Assembly (NCBI GenBank): GCA_016280525.1
Contig: JAEEGW010000279.1
Location: 1 to 10,289, forward strand
Length of the DNA stretch: 10,289 nucleotides
From: Clostridiales bacterium
GTDB taxonomy: Bacteria > Bacillota > Clostridia > Oscillospirales > CAG-272
Direction: 5' to 3'
Of this stretch, positions 1 through 6,419 are shown in pieces. Position 1 is the stretch's first letter. The number at the start of each line of letters is the position of its first letter. Both the position numbers and the translations under genes were made by a program. The notes beneath the pieces are model-generated. The model saw only the letters and a list, made by a program, of their open reading frames with translations, was not told the origin of the DNA and ran no database searches.

Positions 1-2
1 CA

Positions 3-50
3 AGCAGAAAAAAGAGCCAGTTCACTCTGAGACTCAACAACCTTGCATAA
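3..50 (+). CDS. Possible C-terminal end of an upstream gene (partial)
   Basis: One reading frame is open from the left edge and stops at TAA 48-50, giving a basic 15-residue tail ending in RLNNLA. The stop lies 11 nt before a good terminator hairpin, which is the usual arrangement at a gene end. The other two frames are also open for short distances, one stopping at 28-30 and one running through the hairpin, so the frame choice rests only on spacing to the terminator. No family can be recognised from so few residues. Confidence 0.25.
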   Translation, partial: SRKKSQFTLRLNNLA

Positions 51-61
51 AAACGGTAAAG

Positions 62-99
62 AAAGCGCTTCCGGCAAAAGCCGAAAGCGCCTTTTCTTT
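62..99 (+). terminator. Intrinsic terminator of the upstream gene
   Basis: A 14-nt arm (62-75) pairs with 80-93 across an AAAA loop. There are two imperfect positions, and the GC-rich core is GCGCTT..GGC with GCC..AAGCGC. The 3' arm runs into TTTTCTTT. It separates the gene to the left from the hom promoter. Confidence 0.8.
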
Positions 100-119
100 A
101 TTCATTTTAAAAAAATAAC

Positions 120-148
120 TTGATTTTACACAATTTGTATGATATACT
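120..148 (+). promoter_or_regulatory. Sigma-A type promoter of hom
   Basis: The -35 box TTGATT (120-125) and -10 box TATACT (143-148) are separated by exactly 17 nt. The pair lies after the upstream terminator and about 30 nt before the hom start codon. A purine-rich ribosome binding site (AAAAAGGAAG, 163-172) precedes the ATG. The short leader has no room for a riboswitch or a leader peptide attenuator. Confidence 0.75.
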
Positions 149-179
149 GGAAATTACAGTTTAAAAAGGAAGTAATCGT

Positions 180-1325
180 ATGAAAAAAGTAGCGGTTCTC
201 GGCTTTGGCGTTATCGGCACCGGAGTATGCAGGCTCTTGACGGAAAACTCCGGCGTAGCGGAGCTGAAATATATATGCGATCTGCGCGATATACCGGGTC
301 TGCCTTACGGGGAAAAGCATATAAAGGATTTCAATATAGTCTTAAACGATCCGGAGGTGGAGGCCGTCATAGAGGTCACCGGCGCGAGACGCGCGGCTTT
401 TGAGCTTTCCGTAAAAGCCATGCAGGCTAAAAAAAGCGTCATAACCTCCAATAAAGAAGTCGTTGCGGAATACGGCGTGCAGCTGCTTGAAGCCGCGCGC
501 GAAAACGGCGTTTCATATCTGTTTGAGGCGGCTGTAGGCGGCGCGATACCGCTCATACGCGCGCTGCGCACGAGCCTTAAAACGGATGAGATAACGCAGA
601 TCTGCGGCATCCTTAACGGCACGACGAACTACATTCTTACGAAAATGAAGGAAAACGGCGAGCCGTACGAGACCGCGCTGTCCGAGGCGCAGAGGCTCGG
701 CTACGCGGAGCCGGATCCGACTGCGGACGTTGAAGGGTTTGACACGTGCAGAAAAACGTCCATTCTCTCCGCGTTCATCGACGGCGGGCTCATACCGCCG
801 CAGGACATAAAAACGGTTGGCATAAGCGGGATAAAAGACTACGTTCTCTCCCTCGCCTCTGTTTTGGGCGGCAAGATAAAGCTGCTCGGCATAGCTGAAA
901 AAACACCGGATAAAAAAGGCGTGCACGCAGCCGTTATGCCCTGCTTCGTTCCTGATAACAATATACTTTCAAGCGTTGACGACGTTTTTAACGCCGTGCT
1001 TATAAAATGCGAGAATTCGGGCGACGTGCTGTTATACGGCCGCGGCGCCGGCGCGATACCCACGGCGGCCGCGCTAATGTCCGATATAAACGAAGCGCTT
1101 TACGGCAAAGCGGACGATATGGTCTGGCACAAAGCGGAAAACAGACAGATATGCGGGCAAAAAAGAAAAGCGTTCGTCGTTACAAACGGCTGCCCCGCCG
1201 GCATGAACGAATTCAGAATTATAAACAAATGCGAAAAAGACGGTCATACGGGATATATGATTGAAGACGCGTCCGGCATAGAAAAGCTCGGAGCGGACAT
1301 AATAGCGGTATACGACGTTTTATAA
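180..1325 (+). CDS. hom: Homoserine dehydrogenase, short form
   Basis: This cytosolic enzyme reduces aspartate semialdehyde to homoserine with NAD(P)H, the branch step to threonine and methionine. An N-terminal Rossmann fold shows the glycine-rich loop GFGVIGTGV at residues 8-16. Conserved family motifs follow: NKEVV (N91, K92), EAAVGGAIPLI, GILNGTTNYIL, and the catalytic block around E177, D179, D183, D188 and K192 (LGYAEPDPTADVEGFD). GRGAGAIPTAAA begins at G287. The family places its catalytic Lys and acidic residues in these motifs. The protein is 381 residues, against about 430 for Bacillus-type enzymes with a C-terminal ACT domain. The last 60 or so residues do not resemble ACT, so the usual threonine feedback domain seems absent. 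The start is supported by its ribosome binding site and promoter. No thrB, thrC or aspartokinase gene adjoins it. Confidence 0.93.
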   Translation: MKKVAVLGFGVIGTGVCRLLTENSGVAELKYICDLRDIPGLPYGEKHIKDFNIVLNDPEVEAVIEVTGARRAAFELSVKAMQAKKSVITSNKEVVAEYGVQLLEAARENGVSYLFEAAVGGAIPLIRALRTSLKTDEITQICGILNGTTNYILTKMKENGEPYETALSEAQRLGYAEPDPTADVEGFDTCRKTSILSAFIDGGLIPPQDIKTVGISGIKDYVLSLASVLGGKIKLLGIAEKTPDKKGVHAAVMPCFVPDNNILSSVDDVFNAVLIKCENSGDVLLYGRGAGAIPTAAALMSDINEALYGKADDMVWHKAENRQICGQKRKAFVVTNGCPAGMNEFRIINKCEKDGHTGYMIEDASGIEKLGADIIAVYDVL

Positions 1326-1375
1326 AATTCAGAGCAAAAACAGTATTATATCATACAGTTTTCACATACAACGGT

Positions 1376-1381
1376 TATAAT
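1376..1381 (+). promoter_or_regulatory. Candidate -10 box upstream of the HtrA-like gene
   Basis: A perfect TATAAT lies 32 nt before the htrA start codon in the 88-nt gap after hom. No convincing -35 box is seen at 16-18 nt upstream and there is no TGn extension. Either the promoter needs an activator or htrA is partly read through from hom, since no terminator is visible between the two genes. Confidence 0.35.
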
Positions 1382-1400
1382 ACGAACGAAAGCTCGTGAA

Positions 1401-1416
1401 AGGAGAGAAAATAATG
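1401..1416 (+). promoter_or_regulatory. Ribosome binding site fixing the htrA start
   Basis: AGGAGAG (1401-1407) sits 6 nt before the ATG at 1414. An in-frame GTG at 1396 would put this Shine-Dalgarno sequence inside the coding region and would itself lack a good one, so the ATG is preferred. Just upstream, 1382-1397 can fold into a small GAAA-loop hairpin with one mismatch. Confidence 0.75.
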
Positions 1417-3036
1417 ATCGACGATTATAACAGCAATAATATAGATCCGGAAAATACGGATAACGTAGATACGGGCGCGGACAGTAACGTTAACAAAAGC
1501 GGCGGCGCGCCGGTAAACGAACCGAAAAAGGAAGCGGAACACACGACCGTACCGGGCGGCACTCCGAATCAGAACGTATATACCGGATACCAGTATCAGA
1601 ACGGGCAGTACAGAAGCACGTACACCCCGTATCAGGGAAACGCAAATCCGAATCCCTACGGAAATCAGAACTACGGACAGGGACAGAATACGAATCCTTA
1701 CAGCCAGAGCGGCGGAAATTACTACGGCGGCGGCTACGGCTACCGTCAGCCCGCACAGCCTCAGCAGACGGCGTACAGGCAGACTTACACTCAGCCTCCC
1801 GTAAATCAGCCGCCCAAAAAGAGCAGCGGCGGAAAGATAGTCGCAATTATAGCGATATGCGTGGCGATAGCAATAATGTTCTCCGCCTGCGGTCTTGTTG
1901 CAGGCCTCGTATTAAGAAGAGCCGCCAACTCCGACCCCGAGATCACGGACAGCACGGAGACGGAACCCGGGCACAACACGCCGCATGAAACGGAACCGCG
2001 GCACGACGACACCGAACCGGTGACGGAAGAAGCAGATACCACCCCGCTCACGAACCCGGACGCGACGATACAGACAAGCGCGTCGGGTCAGGCGCTCCCG
2101 ATGACGGAAGCGGCGGCAAAGACCGTTGATTCCGTTGTTGAGATAAGCACGGAACAGAGAGTGCAGGGCTCGTTCATGCAGCAGTACGTCGTACAGGGCG
2201 GCGGCTCCGGCATAGTCATAACGGAAGACGGCTATATAGCGACTAACAACCACGTTGTAGAAGACGCGACGCAGATAAAAGTAACGCTGAGAAACGGTCA
2301 GACGTACGAAGCGACGCTCGTCGGCACGGATGCGACGGCGGACCTCGCGGTAGTAAAGATAAAGGCAAAAGGACTTAAACCCGCCACCTTCGGCGATTCG
2401 TCAAAGCTCGTCGTAGCGGAAACGGTAATCGCGATAGGCAACCCGCTCGGCGAACTCGGCGGCACGGTAACGCAGGGCATAATCTCCGCACTTGAAAGAA
2501 CGATAACGATAGAAAATCAGGAAATGACGCTTCTGCAGACGACGGCGGCTATCAACCCCGGCAACTCCGGCGGCGGTCTGTTCAACCTCGCGGGCGAATG
2601 CGTAGGCATAGTGAACGCGAAATCATCCGGCAGCGGTATTGAAGGACTTGCGTTCGCGATTCCGTCAAACACCGCCGTGCAGGTCATCCAGGATCTTATG
2701 CAGTACGGCTACGTACGCGGCAGAGTGATGCTCGGCATAACGATGCTTGAAGTGACCGACCAGTACACCTTATACAGATACAATCTTAAAGAATACGGCG
2801 TTTATATAAGCAAGGTAACAGCCGGTTCCGACGCGGAAAAAGCGGGACTTAAATCGGCGGACAGACTTGTAAGCATAGACGGAACGGAAGTGGATTCCTC
2901 CGCGACCGCAAGAAAACTGATACAGGCGCACAAAGTCGGAGACAAGGTAACGATAATAGTGTCAAGAGACGGCAACCCGGTAACGTTTGAGATAACGCTT
3001 ACCGAATATATACCGAACAATACAACGCTTTCATAA
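1414..3036 (+). CDS. htrA: Membrane-anchored HtrA/DegP-like serine protease with PDZ domain
   Basis: The 540-residue protein is a trypsin-like quality-control protease of the cell envelope. Residues 1-138 are a disordered cytosolic region rich in Asn, Gln, Tyr, Gly and Pro, with repeated NPY and QNYG-like motifs. One membrane helix (142-167) is followed by an acidic Thr/Glu linker (170-230). The catalytic triad is visible: H280 in TNNHVV, D310 in TADLAVV and S385 in GNSGG, with the oxyanion sequence INPGNSGG. One PDZ domain occupies about 440-535. This is the usual topology of Gram-positive HtrA, with the protease outside the membrane. The family degrades or refolds misfolded exported proteins and is often stress-induced, but no CssR-like operator is recognised here. 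The protein is longer than many HtrAs because of the long N-terminal tail. The family call is very firm; substrates cannot be inferred. Confidence 0.95.
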   Translation: MIDDYNSNNIDPENTDNVDTGADSNVNKSGGAPVNEPKKEAEHTTVPGGTPNQNVYTGYQYQNGQYRSTYTPYQGNANPNPYGNQNYGQGQNTNPYSQSGGNYYGGGYGYRQPAQPQQTAYRQTYTQPPVNQPPKKSSGGKIVAIIAICVAIAIMFSACGLVAGLVLRRAANSDPEITDSTETEPGHNTPHETEPRHDDTEPVTEEADTTPLTNPDATIQTSASGQALPMTEAAAKTVDSVVEISTEQRVQGSFMQQYVVQGGGSGIVITEDGYIATNNHVVEDATQIKVTLRNGQTYEATLVGTDATADLAVVKIKAKGLKPATFGDSSKLVVAETVIAIGNPLGELGGTVTQGIISALERTITIENQEMTLLQTTAAINPGNSGGGLFNLAGECVGIVNAKSSGSGIEGLAFAIPSNTAVQVIQDLMQYGYVRGRVMLGITMLEVTDQYTLYRYNLKEYGVYISKVTAGSDAEKAGLKSADRLVSIDGTEVDSSATARKLIQAHKVGDKVTIIVSRDGNPVTFEITLTEYIPNNTTLS

Positions 3037-3060
3037 CGTTTGCAAATCAACCTAATAATA

Positions 3061-3093
3061 AAAGGGGCTGGCGCATTAAGCGTGAGCCCCTTT
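3061..3093 (+). terminator. Terminator-like hairpin after htrA
   Basis: A perfect 9-bp outer stem pairs 3061-3069 (AAAGGGGCT) with 3085-3093. A further inner stem GCGC/GCGT closes around ATTAA. The T-run (TTTAAT) is short, so efficiency is uncertain. The first 10 nt reappear inverted at 3378-3387, in the hairpin that follows the converging yfhO gene. Confidence 0.7.
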
Positions 3094-3096
3094 AAT

Positions 3097-3358
3097 GTCC
3101 CATAAGGGACAATTCACGTCCGTCAGGACAATTCATGCCTTAGGGGTTCCCCGATGCGAATTGATGAGCATTGGGGGTTCCCGTAGGGCAATTCATGTGT
3201 CAACAGACACAATTCATGCGCCGTTTTGCGGCGCCATTCATAGCTGACTACGGATTTTTTCGTCTGAATGAATTGGCTGCGCCATGAATTGATGCTTGCG
3301 CATCATGAATTGACGGCAATGCCGTCATGAATTGAATTGCACCAAGGCGCAATTCATT
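3097..3358. repeat. Hairpin array with constant AATTCATG/CATGAATT linkers
   Basis: This fills most of the 359-nt gap between htrA and yfhO; no gene is seen in it. Short perfect or near-perfect hairpins follow one another, each with a different stem: GTCCC (3097-3110), GTCC (3118-3129), GTGTC (3197-3210), GCGCCG (3218-3234), TGGC (3274-3284), GATGC (3291-3304), GACGGC (3312-3326) and GAATTGC (3334-3355). Loops are mostly 3-5 nt. The linkers are nearly constant: AATTCATG on the left half, and its complement form ATGAATTG on the right half after a switch near 3242-3267. A 41-bp structured element interrupts the left half. Unlike a CRISPR, the units are short and the constant part is only about 8 nt. 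Confidence 0.85.
3143..3183 (+). repeat. Dispersed 41-bp GGGGTTCCCC element, copy A
   Basis: The element starts with GGGGTTCCCC and ends with TTGGGGGTTCCCG. A second copy at 9858-9898 has the same length and 36 of 41 identical bases. Inside, 3149-3157 pairs with 3168-3176 (CCCCGATGC with GCATTGGGG, one G-T wobble), leaving a 10-nt loop. The loop of this copy contains GAATTGATG, which resembles the array linker around it. Confidence 0.8.
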
Positions 3359-3360
3359 AA

Positions 3361-3382
3361 GGCTGCCGCATTTGCGACAGCC
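3361..3382 (-). terminator. Hairpin downstream of yfhO, terminator-like on both strands
   Basis: GGCTGCCGCA (3361-3370) pairs with TGCGACAGCC (3373-3382), with one G-T type imperfection and a very tight apical loop. It lies 13 nt beyond the yfhO stop. On the minus strand it is followed by TTAAT only, a weak tail. On the plus strand it is followed by CCTTTT. It may act bidirectionally for the convergent genes. Confidence 0.5.
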
Positions 3383-3395
3383 CCTTTTCATAACT

Positions 3396-6300
3396 TCAGT
3401 TTTCTTCTTGTTCCGTCTGCGGCGTATCCGTCTGCGGTATATCCGTCTGCGGTATATCCGTCTGCGGCTCATCCGTCTGCGGCTCATCCGTCTGCGGTAC
3501 ATCCGGCTGCGGCACATCCGTCTGCATCGTATCCGTCTGCGGTGCTTCCGGCTCGGGTGCGGGTCCGCCGCATGTTGCGGCTTTTAGCGCCGCTAATTTG
3601 TTTTTGCGGCGTTTTCTGTCGCGCCTTACGTCCATTACTATGCCGGCCGTGACAACGCCAATGCCGATTATCGCAAGCAATCCGCCGATCTTGAATCCGC
3701 GCGGCACGAACGAAAGCTCGATGGTATGCTCGCCCTCCGGCACTTCAAACGCGAGAAGCGCTCCGAAGACTTTGTTGTTCGCCTTGTATTTTTTATCCGT
3801 GCCCGTATCGTCGTTCAGCGTTATTTTCTTTCCGTCCACTTTTACGGTCCAGCCCTTGTCAAACGGTATGGACGTATACATTATAGTATCGCCTTTCGCC
3901 ATATTGACTTTTGCTTTGATCTTCGTGTCGGAGAAATACGTTATTTCGGGCAGGCTTGCGCTCAGATCATTGTACGCTTCTTCAAACGCTTTCTGGTTGA
4001 GGCAGTAAATATAGCTGCAGTTCTTGCGGATATAAAGGTTGCCCTTTGAATCCTTCATAACGAGTTCAACCGTTATATCGGTGCCCTTATTGAATTTGCC
4101 GAGATAATTCATACCCTGCGTATACGTTCCGAAATAGGTAAACGATTTCACGGTCGTCATCGATCCGTCGTCCTTGTGCTTCTTTACCCTGACGGTGATC
4201 TCACGCGGGTAATCGGAAGGCAGGTAGAAATATACTTCCCCGGTCTTCGTCATCGTGAAATCCATAGTGAGCGTCGGATCTTTTACGTCGCCCTTCGTCC
4301 ACTTTCTGTGCTGGCCTGACGAGCCTATCGCGACGCCGTCGGGCGATTTTATGTTGTTTTCACCGGTGACGAGCGGTTCGAATATCGTTACGTCGCGGCC
4401 GATCATGGCGGATACCATTGAATTGAGCACGTCCGGCGCGGCGTATTCATTTTCTATATTATACTTTAATATATCCGCCGAAACGCCGAACATAACGGGC
4501 AGCGCGTAGTCGTTTTTGAACGCGTAGAGCATGCTGTCGCTCTCGTTGTAATCCTCGTCCGTCACGTCGCTGTCAAGCGTGGTGGGGTCTATTTCCGAAA
4601 GATATTCTTTATATGCCGACGGCAGTCCGGTCTTCTTGTTGTTAAGTACGTATTTTATGCCTATAAGCGAGTCGTTTACCACGTTGCCCTCGGAATATCT
4701 TGAATAGTGAGATCTTGATGAGTAACCCATTTTGCCGAGCAGCTTTATGACCGCGGCGTTCATCGTTGAGGTGGAGTTCGATATACCTTTAATACGCAGC
4801 GCCATATTGTCGTTTACTTTACGCTGCACAAGTTTTTCCATACGGTAAAGCGAATCGTCGCTTTCCTGGACGGACCGCGTTATACCGGACCATCTGTACG
4901 TAAACGAAAGGTAGCTTTCTCTGGTGGAATACGTAACGTCCTCGTGCTGTCTGAAAACGCAGTATATACTGTTTATCAGAAGCTCAAAGCACACGACGCC
5001 CAAAATTACCGCCGTTCCGCCTTTTTTCTTGTGAGCCGCCAGCCACAGCACCGCGATCGTTATGCCGAGCATGGCCATGGAGAACCATATAGTCATCAGG
5101 TTGTCAAGGAAAACGAATTCCTTGTCGTTTGAGTGAGTTACCGAGAAATACGAATCCGGCATCGCCTGCATTATGACGATCAGAAGTCCTATAACCGCTC
5201 CGCAGCCGAGCACCGCGCGGTAAAGCTTTGCGTCAAGCGCCCGGAACGCCTCGTACGCGAAGACTATTACAAGGAAACAGAACATATAACTGTATCTGTA
5301 ATTGAGCCACTGCGGTCTCTGCAGACCGTGCCAGAACATATCCACCGTCGTCGCCGTGAAGGAGAAGATCATAAGGGAAAGTATAACGCCGCTCATTACC
5401 TTCTCTCTCGGGCGGATGTTCTTAGATACGAAATAAACGGGCAGAAGTATAAAGCATATAAGCCCGCAGTAAACGTTCGGCAAGCCGGACGGACGCACGG
5501 TGTCGTACGAGTTGGGCAGCATTTTCGCAAACAGGAGGAAGTAGTCGAACTTGGATTCAAACGTATAAGACGGGTTCGTGAACGTGCTCTTTCCCATTTG
5601 CAGAGAGAAATACGTGGGGATGATGATAACGGAGGCTATCATCGCGGCTATCAGAGTATATATCAGCCATTTGTAAAATGCCGTAAAGAATCTGCTGAAA
5701 TCCTTTGCGGGATATTTGCTTAAATAATAGTAGAAGAAATACAAGGTGACGAATATCGCCGTCATCCAGCCTATATAGAAGTTTGATATGAAGCACAGCG
5801 CAAGCGTTATGCAGTAAAGATGCGGCCTGCCGCGCTTTACTATTTTTTCAAGACCGAGTAAGATTATGGGAAGATAGATCAGCGAATCCATCCACATCGT
5901 GTTGCTCGCGTATATCACCGCGTAGCTCGTCAGCGCGTAGCACGTTGAGAATATGACGACGTTAAGAGGCTTTGACGGACGGCTGTTGTGCAGATACAGC
6001 GCAAAAGTAAGTCCGCAGGAACCGACTTTGAGCAGCGTCATCCAGAGGATGAATTCCGTTATTCCGTTTTCCGGGAAGAAAACGGACAAAAGCGCGAACG
6101 GAGACGCTACGTAGTAAGCGTAAATGCCGGAGAATTCTCCGCCAAGCTGCCTGAACCACGTGTAGAACGGACTTCCGTTGCCCTGGAAAATGTCGCGCAT
6201 CGCCTCAAAAAAGTACATATACTGACCGTTTAGGTCAAGTACGAGTATGGATTTCTGAGTTATCGGATACGCGCCTTTTATCATAAACACGATCCACATT

Positions 6301-6419
6301 ATTACGAGCGGCAGGAAAAACGCTCCTATGAGATAGAAGTTTTTCCCGTTCACAAACTTGTATATCGCCCGTGTTAGTGTCGTTTTCCCTTTTTCAATAC
6401 TCAGTTTTGGTGCCGTCAT
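3396..6419 (-). CDS. yfhO: YfhO family polytopic membrane protein (putative GT-C glycosyltransferase)
   Basis: The 1007-residue integral membrane protein resembles the bacterial YfhO family. Its members are GT-C type enzymes; B. subtilis YfhO is linked to glycosylation of lipoteichoic acid with CsbB and GtcA partners. Helix 1 is at about 28-47. The conserved extracellular loop follows, with D62, Q66 and Y67 (LDLNGQYMYFFE) and then WFRQLGGEFSG and YYVASP. About a dozen helices fill residues 28-530. A large soluble ectodomain follows, then a last helix (about 912-930), a basic RRDRKRR stop-transfer stretch and a disordered tail of PQTDx pentapeptides (960-1007). The ATG at 6419 is chosen because it overlaps the dusB stop as ATGA and has AGAGGA 10 nt before it; an upstream in-frame start at 6557 would lie deep inside dusB. 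No csbB or gtcA neighbour is present, so the acceptor is unknown. Confidence 0.88.
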   Translation of the reverse strand: MTAPKLSIEKGKTTLTRAIYKFVNGKNFYLIGAFFLPLVIMWIVFMIKGAYPITQKSILVLDLNGQYMYFFEAMRDIFQGNGSPFYTWFRQLGGEFSGIYAYYVASPFALLSVFFPENGITEFILWMTLLKVGSCGLTFALYLHNSRPSKPLNVVIFSTCYALTSYAVIYASNTMWMDSLIYLPIILLGLEKIVKRGRPHLYCITLALCFISNFYIGWMTAIFVTLYFFYYYLSKYPAKDFSRFFTAFYKWLIYTLIAAMIASVIIIPTYFSLQMGKSTFTNPSYTFESKFDYFLLFAKMLPNSYDTVRPSGLPNVYCGLICFILLPVYFVSKNIRPREKVMSGVILSLMIFSFTATTVDMFWHGLQRPQWLNYRYSYMFCFLVIVFAYEAFRALDAKLYRAVLGCGAVIGLLIVIMQAMPDSYFSVTHSNDKEFVFLDNLMTIWFSMAMLGITIAVLWLAAHKKKGGTAVILGVVCFELLINSIYCVFRQHEDVTYSTRESYLSFTYRWSGITRSVQESDDSLYRMEKLVQRKVNDNMALRIKGISNSTSTMNAAVIKLLGKMGYSSRSHYSRYSEGNVVNDSLIGIKYVLNNKKTGLPSAYKEYLSEIDPTTLDSDVTDEDYNESDSMLYAFKNDYALPVMFGVSADILKYNIENEYAAPDVLNSMVSAMIGRDVTIFEPLVTGENNIKSPDGVAIGSSGQHRKWTKGDVKDPTLTMDFTMTKTGEVYFYLPSDYPREITVRVKKHKDDGSMTTVKSFTYFGTYTQGMNYLGKFNKGTDITVELVMKDSKGNLYIRKNCSYIYCLNQKAFEEAYNDLSASLPEITYFSDTKIKAKVNMAKGDTIMYTSIPFDKGWTVKVDGKKITLNDDTGTDKKYKANNKVFGALLAFEVPEGEHTIELSFVPRGFKIGGLLAIIGIGVVTAGIVMDVRRDRKRRKNKLAALKAATCGGPAPEPEAPQTDTMQTDVPQPDVPQTDEPQTDEPQTDIPQTDIPQTDTPQTEQEEN
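3411..3545 (-). repeat. 15-bp tandem repeat encoding PQTDx in the yfhO tail
   Basis: Nine uninterrupted 15-bp units (plus-strand consensus ATCCGTCTGCGGTAT) cover exactly 135 bp, followed by a decayed tenth. On the minus strand each encodes Pro-Gln-Thr-Asp plus a variable residue (E, I, V or T). Units 3426-3440 and 3441-3455 are identical, as are 3456-3470 and 3471-3485, suggesting recent duplication. The period is a multiple of three, so unit gain or loss keeps the frame. Confidence 0.9.

Noticed and set aside
1352..1371. Sporulation sigma-E like -10 motifs (CATACAGT, CATACAAC) before htrA
   Set aside because: No matching -35 element is found at 14-15 nt upstream, so the matches are probably chance in an AT-rich gap.
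3097..3358. CRISPR array
   Set aside because: The constant part is only about 8 nt, the variable parts are self-complementary, unit lengths differ, the linker changes orientation midway, and no cas gene is present.
3248..3517. Arg-rich minus-strand frame (repeated RRRMS/RRRIY)
   Set aside because: It is an off-frame reading of the 15-bp tandem repeat of the yfhO tail followed by the hairpin array.
5133..5723. A 196-codon plus-strand open frame inside yfhO
   Set aside because: It is antisense to conserved membrane helices of yfhO. Its Arg/Tyr/His-rich composition is that of a reverse-frame shadow, and it has no ribosome binding site.
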